Notes under the pieces: generated by a model
What the model was told of the DNA's origin: nothing
What the model saw: the letters and a program-made list of their open reading frames with translations, nothing else
Databases searched by the model: none
Shown: positions 32,641 to 40,953 of the stretch, in pieces
Numbering within the stretch: position 1 is the first letter of the stretch
Layout: each line of letters opens with the position of its first letter
Origin: CALEMW01 sp964343835
Lineage (GTDB): Bacteria > Krumholzibacteriota > Krumholzibacteriia > LZORAL124-64-63
NCBI GenBank assembly: GCA_964343835.1
Contig: CAYFKR010000002.1
Coordinates: 186,001 to 250,000 of the forward strand
Length of the DNA stretch: 64,000 nucleotides
Direction of reading: 5' to 3'
Position numbers and translations under genes: made by a program

Positions 32641-35600
32641 CCGACGACCGCTTCCACGACCCCCGCGTGGACCGCGACCTCGCCTCCCGCGAGGCCACCG
32701 TCACCCAGCGCCTGGGCGCCGATCCCCGCCGCCACGTGGTGCTGCGCGCATCGGCGGGATCGGGCAAGACCAAGGTGCTCATCGACCGCATCGTGCGCCT
32801 GCTGGTGGACGGCGCCCCCCTGAAGAGCCTCGCGGCCATGACCTTCACCAAGAAGGCCGCGGTGGAGATCCGCGACCGGCTGCTGCGCGCCGTCCGCGCC
32901 ATGGCCCTGGACGACGACGACGCCCTCCGCGACCGCCTCCGCAAACTGCTCGGTGCCGACCCCGCAGACCACCACCTGGCCCGGGCCCGCGGCCTGTTCG
33001 AGGAGGTGCTGGAAGACCCGTCCGGCGTCCACATCGGCACCATCCACACCTTCTGCCAGTCCCTGCTGTCGAGGTTCGCGGACCTGGCGGGCGTGGATCC
33101 CAACTTCGCCATCATCGAGCGCACCGACGAGCTGCGCGACGAGGCCCTGGACCGCCTCGAACGCGAATGCGCCGCCGACCCGGACACCCGGGCCGCCTTC
33201 GCCCGCCTCGCCTCCTCCCCCGCCGCCGCCCGCGACGTGCTGGGCGAGTGGCTGCACCGCCGCCTCGAGCTGGACCGCTGGTGCGACGCCGTGGCCGCGC
33301 GGACCGGCACGGCCCACGCAACGCGCATGGACCTGCTCCCGGATCTGGAACGGGACCTGGCAGGCGCCGTGCTCTCCGGCACGGTGCTCGAGCACGCGGA
33401 CAACCCCGGCCCCGAGGACCTGCGCACCCCCGCCCTCGAGGCCATCGACCTCTACATCGACCAGGGCATCCCCGCCGTCCGCCGGGCCCAGGAACCTCAC
33501 GACACGCCGGCATTCCACGCCTACCTGGACGCCCGCGCCGACGAGCTCCGGGGCATCGCGACGGCCCTGCAGCACGGCCGCGACCCCCTGGCCGCCCTGA
33601 AGGCCGTGCGCGCCGCCGTCTTCACCACCGACGGCGAAGGCTGGAAGCCCAAAGCCGGCAACGCAGGCGGTGACAAGAACAAGGAGGAGCGGCTGGAGGC
33701 CTACGCCGTGGCCGCCGGCCTGGTGGTGGGCGTGATCGTCCTGGGCGACCTGATGGACCTGCTGGAGGCCAACCGGCGGCGGCTGAGGTTCGGCCTGCGC
33801 CTGCTGGACATCTACGACTCCCTCAAGCGGCGCGACCGCGTGCTCGATTTCCACGACCTGGAGCGCATGGCCTGGTCCCTGGTCCGCGACGAGGAACTGG
33901 GGCCCTGGGTGCTCTATCGCATGGACGAGCGCCTGGACCACGTGCTGGTGGACGAGTTCCAGGACACCAACCGCAACCAGTGGGACATCCTGGAGCCCTT
34001 CGTGGACGAGTTCATGGCCGCCCGCGACGACCGCGACCGTCCGCGCACCGTGTTCCTGGTGGGCGACGTGAAGCAGTCCATCTACCGGTTCCGCGGAGCG
34101 TGCCCCGAACTCTTCGGCCAGGCGGCCGACTCCATGTCCGCCGCCGCGGGCCAGGACGTGTCGCTGACCCTGCCCACCAACTTCCGCAGCCTGCCCGAGG
34201 TCGTGCTCACCGTCGGCGAGCGGTTCCAGGCCACGCCGCTCCGCAACCACCTGCCCGACCCGCGCGAGGTCGACGCCGCGGCCCAGCTCCCCTTCCGGGA
34301 CGACGCCCCCGGCCTGGTGATCTTCCGCCCCGTCGTGGAACGCGAAGACGACGTCGACGTCCACGAGGCCTGTGCCCGCCGCGCCGCCGCGCAGATCCGC
34401 GACATCGTGACGACCCGCGAGACCCTCGACGAGGACACCGGCGGCCGCCGCCCCGCCGCCTACCGCGACGTGCTCGTGCTGTGCCGGGCGCGCACCAACC
34501 TGGGCGCCGTGGAAGACGCCCTCCGCCGCGAGGGCATCCCCTACGAGCCGGCGGGCCGCGGGGCCCTGGGTGCCGCGCGCGAGGTCCACGACATCGCCGA
34601 CCTGCTCCGCTGGCTCGTCTTCGATTCGGATGACGCCGCCCTGGCCTCCGTCCTGCGCTCCCCCCTGGTCCGTCTGTCCGAGGACGAGCTCCAGGGCCTG
34701 TTGGCGGCGACACGCCGCCGGGGCGATCTCTGGAAGCACCTGTCCGACCTCCCGGAGGACCACTCCCTGGCCCCCACGGCGTCCCTGCTGGCCGGCTGGC
34801 TGAAGCGCGCCGGCCTGGACGGCGCCCACGACCTGCTGCGCCGCATCTACCGCGAGGCCGACGCCCCGGCCCGCTACGCCGCCGCCCTGGGCGAGCAGGC
34901 CCGCCAGAACCTCCTGCGCCTCCACGACCTGGCCCTGGCTCACGACGCCGCCCCCCACGCGTCGCTGCGCGGATTCCTCAGGGAACTGGACCGCGCCGCC
35001 GACTCGAAGAACCACGAGGAAGGCGCCCTGCCCGAGGCCGACGGCGGCCGCGTGCGCGTCATGACGATCCACAAGTCCAAGGGCCTCGAGGCCCCCTACG
35101 TGCTGCTGGTGGACGCGGCCGCACCGTTCCGGGAGGACCCGTCCACGGTCCAGGTCGGCGGGGACCAGGGGCCCGTGGTCGAGGGCGTGAAGAAGGAGCA
35201 TCGCCGCCCTCCCGGCGGCCAGGTGGAGACGGCCGTCTCGACCGCCGCCACCCTGTCCGTGCGCGACGCCCGCCGCGAGGAGGCCAACCTGCTTTACGTG
35301 GCCATGACCCGCGCCCGGGACGAGCTCCACGTCCTCGCGGTGGAGCCCTCGCGCGGCCGCTTCAAGCCGAGCCATGCCCGCTGGCTGGAGGACGCGGGGC
35401 AGCCCATGACCCCGTGGGACGAGCCGACGGTCGACGGAGCCGCGAGCGCCACGACGACGGCTCCCGTGACGGACGACCCCAAGCCGTGGACTCCCATCGA
35501 CACGGGCCCCCGCCTGCGGGTCGTCTCACCATCGGCCCTCGGCGACACGCCGCTGCCGGGCCCCGACCCGACCCCCGACCACGACACCGCCCCCGCCGAC

Positions 35601-36059
35601 ACCCCCGACCCCGCCGAACGCGGCACCCGCATCCACCTCTGGCTCCAGCGCGCCGCCGAGGCCGGCGCCATGCCCCCCGGCGCCGGCCCCGAATGGGAGG
35701 AGGCCCGCGCCGTCTTCGAGAACCCCGCCCACGCTTCCATCTTCCATCCCGCGGACGACGTCACGGCCCTCTGCGAAGCCCCCCTGATCCACCGCCTCCC
35801 CGGCGACGGCGTCGAGACCCGCGTCCAGGGATTCATCGATCGCCTGCTGATCGCCCCCGACCGGGTGACGATCGTGGACTACAAGTCCAACCGCCCCGGC
35901 CCCGGAGGCGTGGACGCCCTGGTGGAGCACTACCGCCCCCAGATGGACGCCTACCGCAAGGCGCTCGCAGCCGTCCACCCGGACCGATCGGTGGAGGCCG
36001 TGCTGCTGTTCACGCATGTGGTCGGGAATGAAGGGCCGGGGCTGGCCATCAAGGTCTAG
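32637..36059 (+). CDS. addA: AddA helicase-nuclease
   Basis: 1140 residues; GTG start overlapping the addB stop (GTGA), with GGGAGGAGG upstream. It is a full superfamily-1 UvrD-type helicase. Walker A is ASAGSGKT near residue 40; FTKKAAVEI and IGTIHTFCQSLLSRF follow; Walker B is VDEFQDTNRNQWD; VGDVKQSIYRFRGA, LPTNFRS, TIHKSKGLEAPYV and YVAMTRARDELHV complete the motifs. The C-terminal nuclease domain (about 1000-1140) has the PD-(D/E)XK core VQGFIDRL...VTIVDYKSNRPG and the QMDAYRKAL helix. It unwinds and degrades double-strand ends until a Chi-like site, then generates 3' single strands for RecA. The last four bases overlap the convergent EEP gene stop. Confidence 0.95.
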   Translation: MTDDRFHDPRVDRDLASREATVTQRLGADPRRHVVLRASAGSGKTKVLIDRIVRLLVDGAPLKSLAAMTFTKKAAVEIRDRLLRAVRAMALDDDDALRDRLRKLLGADPADHHLARARGLFEEVLEDPSGVHIGTIHTFCQSLLSRFADLAGVDPNFAIIERTDELRDEALDRLERECAADPDTRAAFARLASSPAAARDVLGEWLHRRLELDRWCDAVAARTGTAHATRMDLLPDLERDLAGAVLSGTVLEHADNPGPEDLRTPALEAIDLYIDQGIPAVRRAQEPHDTPAFHAYLDARADELRGIATALQHGRDPLAALKAVRAAVFTTDGEGWKPKAGNAGGDKNKEERLEAYAVAAGLVVGVIVLGDLMDLLEANRRRLRFGLRLLDIYDSLKRRDRVLDFHDLERMAWSLVRDEELGPWVLYRMDERLDHVLVDEFQDTNRNQWDILEPFVDEFMAARDDRDRPRTVFLVGDVKQSIYRFRGACPELFGQAADSMSAAAGQDVSLTLPTNFRSLPEVVLTVGERFQATPLRNHLPDPREVDAAAQLPFRDDAPGLVIFRPVVEREDDVDVHEACARRAAAQIRDIVTTRETLDEDTGGRRPAAYRDVLVLCRARTNLGAVEDALRREGIPYEPAGRGALGAAREVHDIADLLRWLVFDSDDAALASVLRSPLVRLSEDELQGLLAATRRRGDLWKHLSDLPEDHSLAPTASLLAGWLKRAGLDGAHDLLRRIYREADAPARYAAALGEQARQNLLRLHDLALAHDAAPHASLRGFLRELDRAADSKNHEEGALPEADGGRVRVMTIHKSKGLEAPYVLLVDAAAPFREDPSTVQVGGDQGPVVEGVKKEHRRPPGGQVETAVSTAATLSVRDARREEANLLYVAMTRARDELHVLAVEPSRGRFKPSHARWLEDAGQPMTPWDEPTVDGAASATTTAPVTDDPKPWTPIDTGPRLRVVSPSALGDTPLPGPDPTPDHDTAPADTPDPAERGTRIHLWLQRAAEAGAMPPGAGPEWEEARAVFENPAHASIFHPADDVTALCEAPLIHRLPGDGVETRVQGFIDRLLIAPDRVTIVDYKSNRPGPGGVDALVEHYRPQMDAYRKALAAVHPDRSVEAVLLFTHVVGNEGPGLAIKV

Positions 36060-36997
36060 TCGATCAGGGACTCCAACCTCAGACCCACCGGCATATGGTC
36101 GCTCAGCACCGACTGGTACTCGCCCATGCCGTTGTCCAGGTGCTGGTCCACGCGGATCGTGAGCACCGAGGCGCCCGGAGCGTCCACGTCGTCGAAGAGC
36201 TCGTCCGTCACCAGGATGTGGTCGATGTGGCTGGTCAGCTTCCACGACCAGCTGGCCTGGTCCGCCACCAGGGGGGCGTCGGCGAAACGCCAGTGGGAGG
36301 CGTCGTCCAGGAAGGTCTGGAAGACGTTGCGGCTGGTGACGTCGTCGATCTTGTCGTTGAGGTCGCCCAGGATCACCACGTCGCGCTCCGGGGCGTTGAC
36401 CTCGACCCAGGCGTGGAGGCTGTCGCTGGCGGTCCGGCGCCTCAGCTCCTCGTCCCAGCCCTCGCCGATCCAGCCGTCGCCGCAGCACTTGAAGTGGTTG
36501 CCGATCAGCAGCAGCGAGCGACCGCCGGTCTCGCATTCCATCACCAGGGGACGGCGCGGGAAGGCGTAGGAGTCGTGGCGGTAGATCTCGTAGATCGTGT
36601 CCACCTGGACCTCCGCGGTCCGCCAGATCCAGGCCAGGTCGATGTCGTAGGAAGCGCTGTTGGCGCGGTGCCCGTCGTAGTCCGGGAGGAGCTCCAGCAG
36701 GTCCGCGAAACGGGCGGCCGACTCGATCTCCTGCAGGGCGAGCAGGTCGGGCTCGATGCGCCGGATCGCCTCGGCCAGGTACTCGACGGTGTCGGTGCCC
36801 TGGCGGGGGAAGGTCTGGATATTCCAGGTGACGATATCCACCGTCGTGTCATCCCCGAACGACAGCCCGTCCATCAGTTCCGTCTCCGGCGGCGTGACCA
36901 CGTCGCGGGAGTCGGACGAGCCGCAGCCGCCGGACACGAGGGCGAAGCCCGCGGCGGCGGTCAGGGCGAGGAGCAGTTGCGGAAGACGGGTCGTCAT
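36056..36997 (-). CDS. Endonuclease/exonuclease/phosphatase-family lipoprotein
   Basis: 313 residues from the ATG at 36997 (GGAGAGCCC upstream). A lipoprotein signal ends LVSGGC near residue 26. The EEP (DNase I-like) domain is complete: VDIVTWNIQTFP, LLALQEIES with the metal-binding Glu, LIGNHFKCC, VILGDLND, SHIDHILVT and the terminal LSDHMPVGL with the catalytic His. It could hydrolyse phosphodiesters of extracellular DNA, or phosphoesters such as sphingomyelin or inositol phosphates. The substrate cannot be told from sequence. Being a lipoprotein, it acts outside the cytoplasm. It is convergent with addA with a CTAG stop overlap. Confidence 0.87.
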   Translation of the reverse strand: MTTRLPQLLLALTAAAGFALVSGGCGSSDSRDVVTPPETELMDGLSFGDDTTVDIVTWNIQTFPRQGTDTVEYLAEAIRRIEPDLLALQEIESAARFADLLELLPDYDGHRANSASYDIDLAWIWRTAEVQVDTIYEIYRHDSYAFPRRPLVMECETGGRSLLLIGNHFKCCGDGWIGEGWDEELRRRTASDSLHAWVEVNAPERDVVILGDLNDKIDDVTSRNVFQTFLDDASHWRFADAPLVADQASWSWKLTSHIDHILVTDELFDDVDAPGASVLTIRVDQHLDNGMGEYQSVLSDHMPVGLRLESLID

Positions 36998-37366
36998 GGG
37001 CTCTCCGGGGTCGGCGTCGATCGTCTGCACTCATAATGGCACCGACGGAACGATCGTGCAAACGCCGGGCCCGTCCAAGTAGGACGCGCCGACCGGAGGG
37101 AGGTAACGGAAAAGCGGAAGGGCCGCCCCTCTCAGGACGGCCCCCTCCACGCCGACGGATGGTGCCCGGTTCCGGCCATCGCCTTCAGCCGGCCGTCGAC
37201 TGCATTGGCGCTCGCGCGCCGTTGTCCGTTCGTCCGTTCGATCCCGCCGGGGGAACGACGGACATGCTGTGCATCGTCGGAGCCGGCGACGGCTTGAGCC
37301 CAAAAAGAACGAACCCCCGACGCCCTGGGGCGAAGGGGGCTCGACTGTCGAACCGGCCGGGACGGA
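36998..37366. other. Gene-free stretch between the EEP lipoprotein and the next minus-strand gene
   Basis: No credible gene: the open frames here are basic, low-complexity and lack ribosome sites. It holds two minus-strand hairpins (37302-37339 with T-rich tail, and GGGCCG...CGGCCC at 37120-37143 followed by TTCCGCTTTTCC) and must contain the EEP promoter near 37000-37080. Confidence 0.6.
37302..37339 (-). terminator. Terminator of the 37367-38095 gene
   Basis: On the minus strand CCCCC...GGGGG with an inner CGCC/GGCG stem is followed by TTCGTTCTTTTT, 28 bases after the gene's stop. A second hairpin lies about 160 bases further. Confidence 0.75.
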
Positions 37367-38095
37367 TCACACCATCTCGAACCGGTCCTTGACGCTCGTG
37401 TCCACGGGAGCGGGCTCCGGCGAGGGCACGGGTTCGGCGATCACGGGAGCCTCCTCAGGCTCCGTGGCGCCGCCCAGGCTCGCGCTGAAGGCCGCCAGCC
37501 GCTCCGAGAAGGCCGCAAAGGCATCGGCCGCCGCGGCGAACGCCGTCTCGGCGTCCGGGCGGTAGGAATGCTCGCGGTGGTCGTGGTCGTCGTCGTCCTC
37601 GACCCTGCGGAAGGCATCCTTCAGGTCGTGCTTCAGGTCCTTGACCATGTCCTTGAGCTCGGCGCGGGCGTCGTCGTCCAGATCGAGCTCGCGGGTGATG
37701 GACCTCAGCATCTTGCCGATGCCGCGACCCATGTGCGAGAACATCCGGCCGAAGTGCTCGGGACTGCCGCGTCCGTGGCGGCGGCCCTCGACACCCTCGT
37801 GCTCCTCATGCTCCTCGACCTCCGTGTCGGCCGGCACGGCCCGGGGCTCGGGCTGGAACGCGGGGTCCTGGACCACGGTCGTCTGCTGGAGCTGCATCCG
37901 CACGCTGAACTCCAGGGACATCTCCATGGACGAGGCGTAGGACACGTTCGTGGTCTCGGCGGGGACGGCGGGCGTCTCCGCTGCGTCGTTGGTGGCGCCG
38001 GTGCCTTCGGTGAGCGACGCGGTTCCCATACGCGAAACGTACAGGCTCTCGGCGTAGCTCATGGAGAAGGACCGGCCGACGGTCATCAGGGTCAT
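37367..38095 (-). CDS. Unknown protein, Ala/Glu-rich, possibly motility-linked
   Basis: 242 residues, no recognised domain. ATG at 38095 with AAGGGAG seven bases upstream. The N-terminal third is Ser/Thr-rich without a signal peptide. Residues about 50-75 (SYASSMEMSLEFSVRMQLQQTTV) look like paired beta strands. A strongly charged region follows (VEEHEEHEGVEGRRHGRG, then LDLDDDARAELKDMVKDLKHDLKDAFRRVEDDDDHDHRE), then an Ala/Phe-rich helix (FAAAADAFAAFSERLAAFSASLG) and a Pro/Glu tail. A weak FliA-type promoter (TCAG-N15-GCCGAATC) sits 64 bases upstream, and it lies next to PilZ and GGDEF genes. A motility or surface role is therefore possible but unproven. Confidence 0.6.
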   Translation of the reverse strand: MTLMTVGRSFSMSYAESLYVSRMGTASLTEGTGATNDAAETPAVPAETTNVSYASSMEMSLEFSVRMQLQQTTVVQDPAFQPEPRAVPADTEVEEHEEHEGVEGRRHGRGSPEHFGRMFSHMGRGIGKMLRSITRELDLDDDARAELKDMVKDLKHDLKDAFRRVEDDDDHDHREHSYRPDAETAFAAAADAFAAFSERLAAFSASLGGATEPEEAPVIAEPVPSPEPAPVDTSVKDRFEMV

Positions 38096-38158
38096 GTCAC
38101 GACTCCCTTCATGATGGTCATGACCGTTGCGGACCCCATCGAGGGGTTCCGTTCTCCT

Positions 38159-38185
38159 GATTCGGCGTCGTCGCTCCCGGCCTGA
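38159..38185 (-). promoter_or_regulatory. Weak FliA-like promoter of the unknown gene
   Basis: Minus strand TCAG (38185-38182), 15-bp spacer, GCCGAATC (38166-38159). The spacing and the GCCGA core agree with the stronger FliA-type sites; the remainder does not. Confidence 0.3.
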
Positions 38186-38213
38186 TCACGAATATTTGAT
38201 GGATGAGCACGAC

Positions 38214-38242
38214 AAAGGGGCCACCCCTCGCGGGACGGCCCC
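38214..38242 (-). terminator. Terminator after the PilZ gene
   Basis: On the minus strand GGGGCC...GGCCCC with an inner CCC/GGG pair, followed by TTTGT, 24 bases after the PilZ stop. Confidence 0.65.
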
Positions 38243-38266
38243 TCCCTCGGCAACAGAGGGTCGCGT

Positions 38267-38890
38267 CTAGTCCATGCCGGACTTGCGCCGCAGCATCTCG
38301 CGCTCCACCTGCAGGCTGATGCGCTGCAGACCGGTGCGCAGGGTGCCGGCGGCGGCCTCGTCCTCCAGATAACGGAGGCCGTAGCGCATGCCGTTGCGAC
38401 CCAGGTCGCGGACGCTCTGGATCAACATGGTGCCACTGAATTCCTGGTCGTCGTGGCTGACGCTGGTCTCGATGGTGGTGCCCATCAAGTGCTCCGCCTT
38501 GGCGACGACGCCGAAGCCGGCCACGCTGATGTCCACCATCTGGCACTCGTGCTCGTCGGCCACGCGGGCGCCGACGTTGGCCGAAATGGTCGAGACCCTG
38601 TAGTTCTCGCGGTTCTCCGCCGACACCGGCTCCCCCTTCAGTTCCAGCTCGACGACGAGGGCCGGATCCGCCTCGCGGACGCAGGCCACCCGGGCCGACT
38701 GCTGCATGAACTTCCGGCGGTGCTCGAAGTAGACGATGAACTCCTGGTCGGGGGTCAGCGTGAACGGCACGTCCTTGAAGACGGCCACGGCCTTCTCCCC
38801 CTCGAATCCCGTGACGGACCCCCGGTACAGCCAGTTGTCGAACGTGCTGCCGGGAGCCTTGGTGAAGAGATCCTGATCGGTGGTGAGCAT
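38267..38890 (-). CDS. PilZ-domain cyclic-di-GMP receptor protein
   Basis: 207 residues from the ATG at 38890, preceded by GGAGGTCATTCATC. The N-terminal part (about 1-95) is a beta-rich YcgR-like flanking domain (FDNWLYRGSVTGFEGEKAVAVFKDV, FIVYFEHRRKFMQQSARV). The PilZ domain (about 100-195) has both ligand motifs: RxxxR in ENRENYRVS and DxSxxG in MVDISVAGFGVV. Binding of c-di-GMP is therefore expected. Proteins of this layout (YcgR-like) slow flagella or regulate surface behaviour. It is divergent from the GGDEF cyclase 163 bases away, which fits a local producer/receptor pair. Confidence 0.87.
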   Translation of the reverse strand: MLTTDQDLFTKAPGSTFDNWLYRGSVTGFEGEKAVAVFKDVPFTLTPDQEFIVYFEHRRKFMQQSARVACVREADPALVVELELKGEPVSAENRENYRVSTISANVGARVADEHECQMVDISVAGFGVVAKAEHLMGTTIETSVSHDDQEFSGTMLIQSVRDLGRNGMRYGLRYLEDEAAAGTLRTGLQRISLQVEREMLRRKSGMD

Positions 38891-38975
38891 GATGAATGAC
38901 CTCCTCTGGTCGTGAACCACCCCTTACGGCGGCGCATCCTAGCACAGCGATTCGGCGTTGCACGCCATTTCTCGC

Positions 38976-39002
38976 TACAGCTGACCGATTTTTGCCCGAT
39001 GA
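38976..39002 (+). promoter_or_regulatory. FliA-like promoter of the GGDEF cyclase
   Basis: TACA (38976-38979), 15-bp spacer, CCCGATGA (38995-39002), 52 bases before the ATG. One -35 mismatch and two -10 mismatches to TAAA-N15-GCCGATAA. Confidence 0.45.
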
Positions 39003-39053
39003 AACGACGGTGGATTCGGTCCGGAGAAGGACCGGGAAGGGAACGATCGAGGA

Positions 39054-40949
39054 ATGTTCGCCCCAATGATCCGAGTGACCGCTCCAGCTTTTGGCATGAG
39101 GGCCGTTTTGGTCCTGATTCTGGCTGCGAACCTGCTGCCGGTGACCGACGAGGCCCGCGCCGTGACCTTCGAGTCCGGCATGGAACGCCTGCCCGTCGAA
39201 ACCGACATCCAGTACCTGGCCGATCCCACCGGGGAACTCGACCTGCTCGAGGCCGTCCGTTCCGGGGACTGGGCCGGGTGTCCCACGTCGCCCCCGAACT
39301 TCGGCTATACCGAAGACAGCTACTGGTTCCGTTTCCCCCTGACGGTGGCTCTTTCGGACAGCCGCACGTTCCTCACGTTCGACTATCCCCTGATCGACGA
39401 GATCGACTTCTACCTGCTCTCCGGCGGCCGCGTGTGCGATCACGTCCGGATCGGCGACCGGCTCCCGTTCGACCAGCGTCCGATCCGACACCACGATTTC
39501 GTGCTGCCCCTGGACCTGTCGGATGCGACTGAGCACGAGGTCTACCTGCGGGTGCGCTCCACGTCGTCCCTCCAGATGCCCATGACCCTGTGGCAGGAGG
39601 AGCGGTTCCTGGCCGACGCCAACACCGAGTACCTCTTCCACGGCGTCTTCTTCGGCGTGATGGCGTCCATCGCCCTTTACGGCCTGTTCGTCTTCGCCTC
39701 GATCCGCGACTTCAACTACCTCAGCTTCTCGTTCTATACGCTGATGTTCATGGGCATCCCGGCGGCCATGCACGGCTACGGCTTCCAGTACGCCTGGTCG
39801 AACCTGCTGTGGTTCCAGGAGAAGAGCTTCGTGATCCTCATCCCGCTGGTGGCCGCGGCGAGCTACGCCTTCGCCCGGCGCATCATGCGGCTCCACGACC
39901 TCGCGCCCCGCATCAGCCGGACCTTCCGGATCCTGGCCTGGGTCTGCGTCGCGGGCCTCGCGCCGGCCATGGTCTTCCCCTACGTCCACGTCCTGAAGGT
40001 CGTGCTCGCCCAGGCCGTCCTGGTGGAGGGCTCGATCCTGGCGGTGGGCGTGTGGGCCTGGCACCGCCACGGTTCGCGCCCGGCCATGCTGTTCACCCTG
40101 GCCTGGGTGGCGTTCTTCCTGGGCACCCTGATGATGATCCTGAACAAGCTGGGGCTGGTGGAGCGTTCGACCCTGACGGAATTCGGGCCATCCATGGGCA
40201 TCATGGCCCAGGCCATCGTCATGTCCATGGCCCTGACCGAGTCGTTCCGCGAGGGCCGCCGCGAGCAGCAGAAGGCCAAGCGGGAGTTGATCCGACACCA
40301 GGAAGAGGCGAGCCAGAAGCTGGAGCGGGAAGTGCACAAGCGGACGTCCGAACTGCAGGCCGTCATGCGCCAGCTCGCCCAGGTCAACGAGGAGATCGAG
40401 GAGTCGAACAAGCTCGACGGCCTGACCGGCGTGTTCAACCGCCGCGCCTTCGACGAGCGCCTGCAGATGGAGGCGGAACGCGCCACACGCACCGGATCGT
40501 CCCTGGCGATCCTCATGATCGACATCGACAAGTTCAAGAACTTCAACGACACCTACGGCCACCAGATCGGCGACGACTGCCTGATCAACGTGGCCAAGGT
40601 CATCGAACGCGAGGCCCGCCGCACCACCGACTTCGCCGCCCGCTACGGCGGCGAGGAGTTCAGCGTGATCCTCACCGAGACCCCCGTCGACGCCGCCATG
40701 CAGGTGGGCGAGCGCATCCGCGCCGCCATCGAGGCCATGGAATTCCTGGTGGACGGGACGCGCGTGCCCGTGACCGTCAGCGTCGGGGCCTGCTCCTGCA
40801 ACCTGAGCCCTGGCGACGACCCGAAGAACGTGGTCGCGTCGGCGGACCAGGGGCTGTACGCGGCCAAGGCGAACGGGCGGAACCGGGTGGAGGCGGGGGT
40901 TTGTGCGGTGGATCCGGCAGCGGCCGATCGCGAACCGCAGTCCGCCTGA
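39054..40949 (+). CDS. 7TMR-DISM diguanylate cyclase
   Basis: 631 residues. A signal peptide or first helix is followed by a periplasmic 7TMR-DISMED2-type domain (about 35-190; SYWFRFPLTV..., FDYPLIDEIDFYLLSGG), then seven membrane helices (about 195-405). A coiled coil (about 410-460) follows, then the GGDEF domain (about 465-615): SNKLDGLTGVFNRRAFDE, MIDIDKFKNFNDTYGHQIGDDCL, RYGGEEFSVIL. The GGEEF active site is intact, and an RxxD inhibitory site (RTTD) lies five residues before it. An active, feedback-inhibited c-di-GMP synthase responding to an extracellular ligand is expected. The start is uncertain: ATGs at 39054, 39066 and 39096 are in frame. Confidence 0.92.
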   Translation: MFAPMIRVTAPAFGMRAVLVLILAANLLPVTDEARAVTFESGMERLPVETDIQYLADPTGELDLLEAVRSGDWAGCPTSPPNFGYTEDSYWFRFPLTVALSDSRTFLTFDYPLIDEIDFYLLSGGRVCDHVRIGDRLPFDQRPIRHHDFVLPLDLSDATEHEVYLRVRSTSSLQMPMTLWQEERFLADANTEYLFHGVFFGVMASIALYGLFVFASIRDFNYLSFSFYTLMFMGIPAAMHGYGFQYAWSNLLWFQEKSFVILIPLVAAASYAFARRIMRLHDLAPRISRTFRILAWVCVAGLAPAMVFPYVHVLKVVLAQAVLVEGSILAVGVWAWHRHGSRPAMLFTLAWVAFFLGTLMMILNKLGLVERSTLTEFGPSMGIMAQAIVMSMALTESFREGRREQQKAKRELIRHQEEASQKLEREVHKRTSELQAVMRQLAQVNEEIEESNKLDGLTGVFNRRAFDERLQMEAERATRTGSSLAILMIDIDKFKNFNDTYGHQIGDDCLINVAKVIEREARRTTDFAARYGGEEFSVILTETPVDAAMQVGERIRAAIEAMEFLVDGTRVPVTVSVGACSCNLSPGDDPKNVVASADQGLYAAKANGRNRVEAGVCAVDPAAADREPQSA

Positions 40950-40953
40950 TCCC

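Noticed and set aside
37031..37303. Short Arg/Cys-rich frame on the minus strand in the gap before the EEP gene
   Set aside because: No ribosome site, basic low-complexity product and hairpins inside the frame; treated as non-coding.
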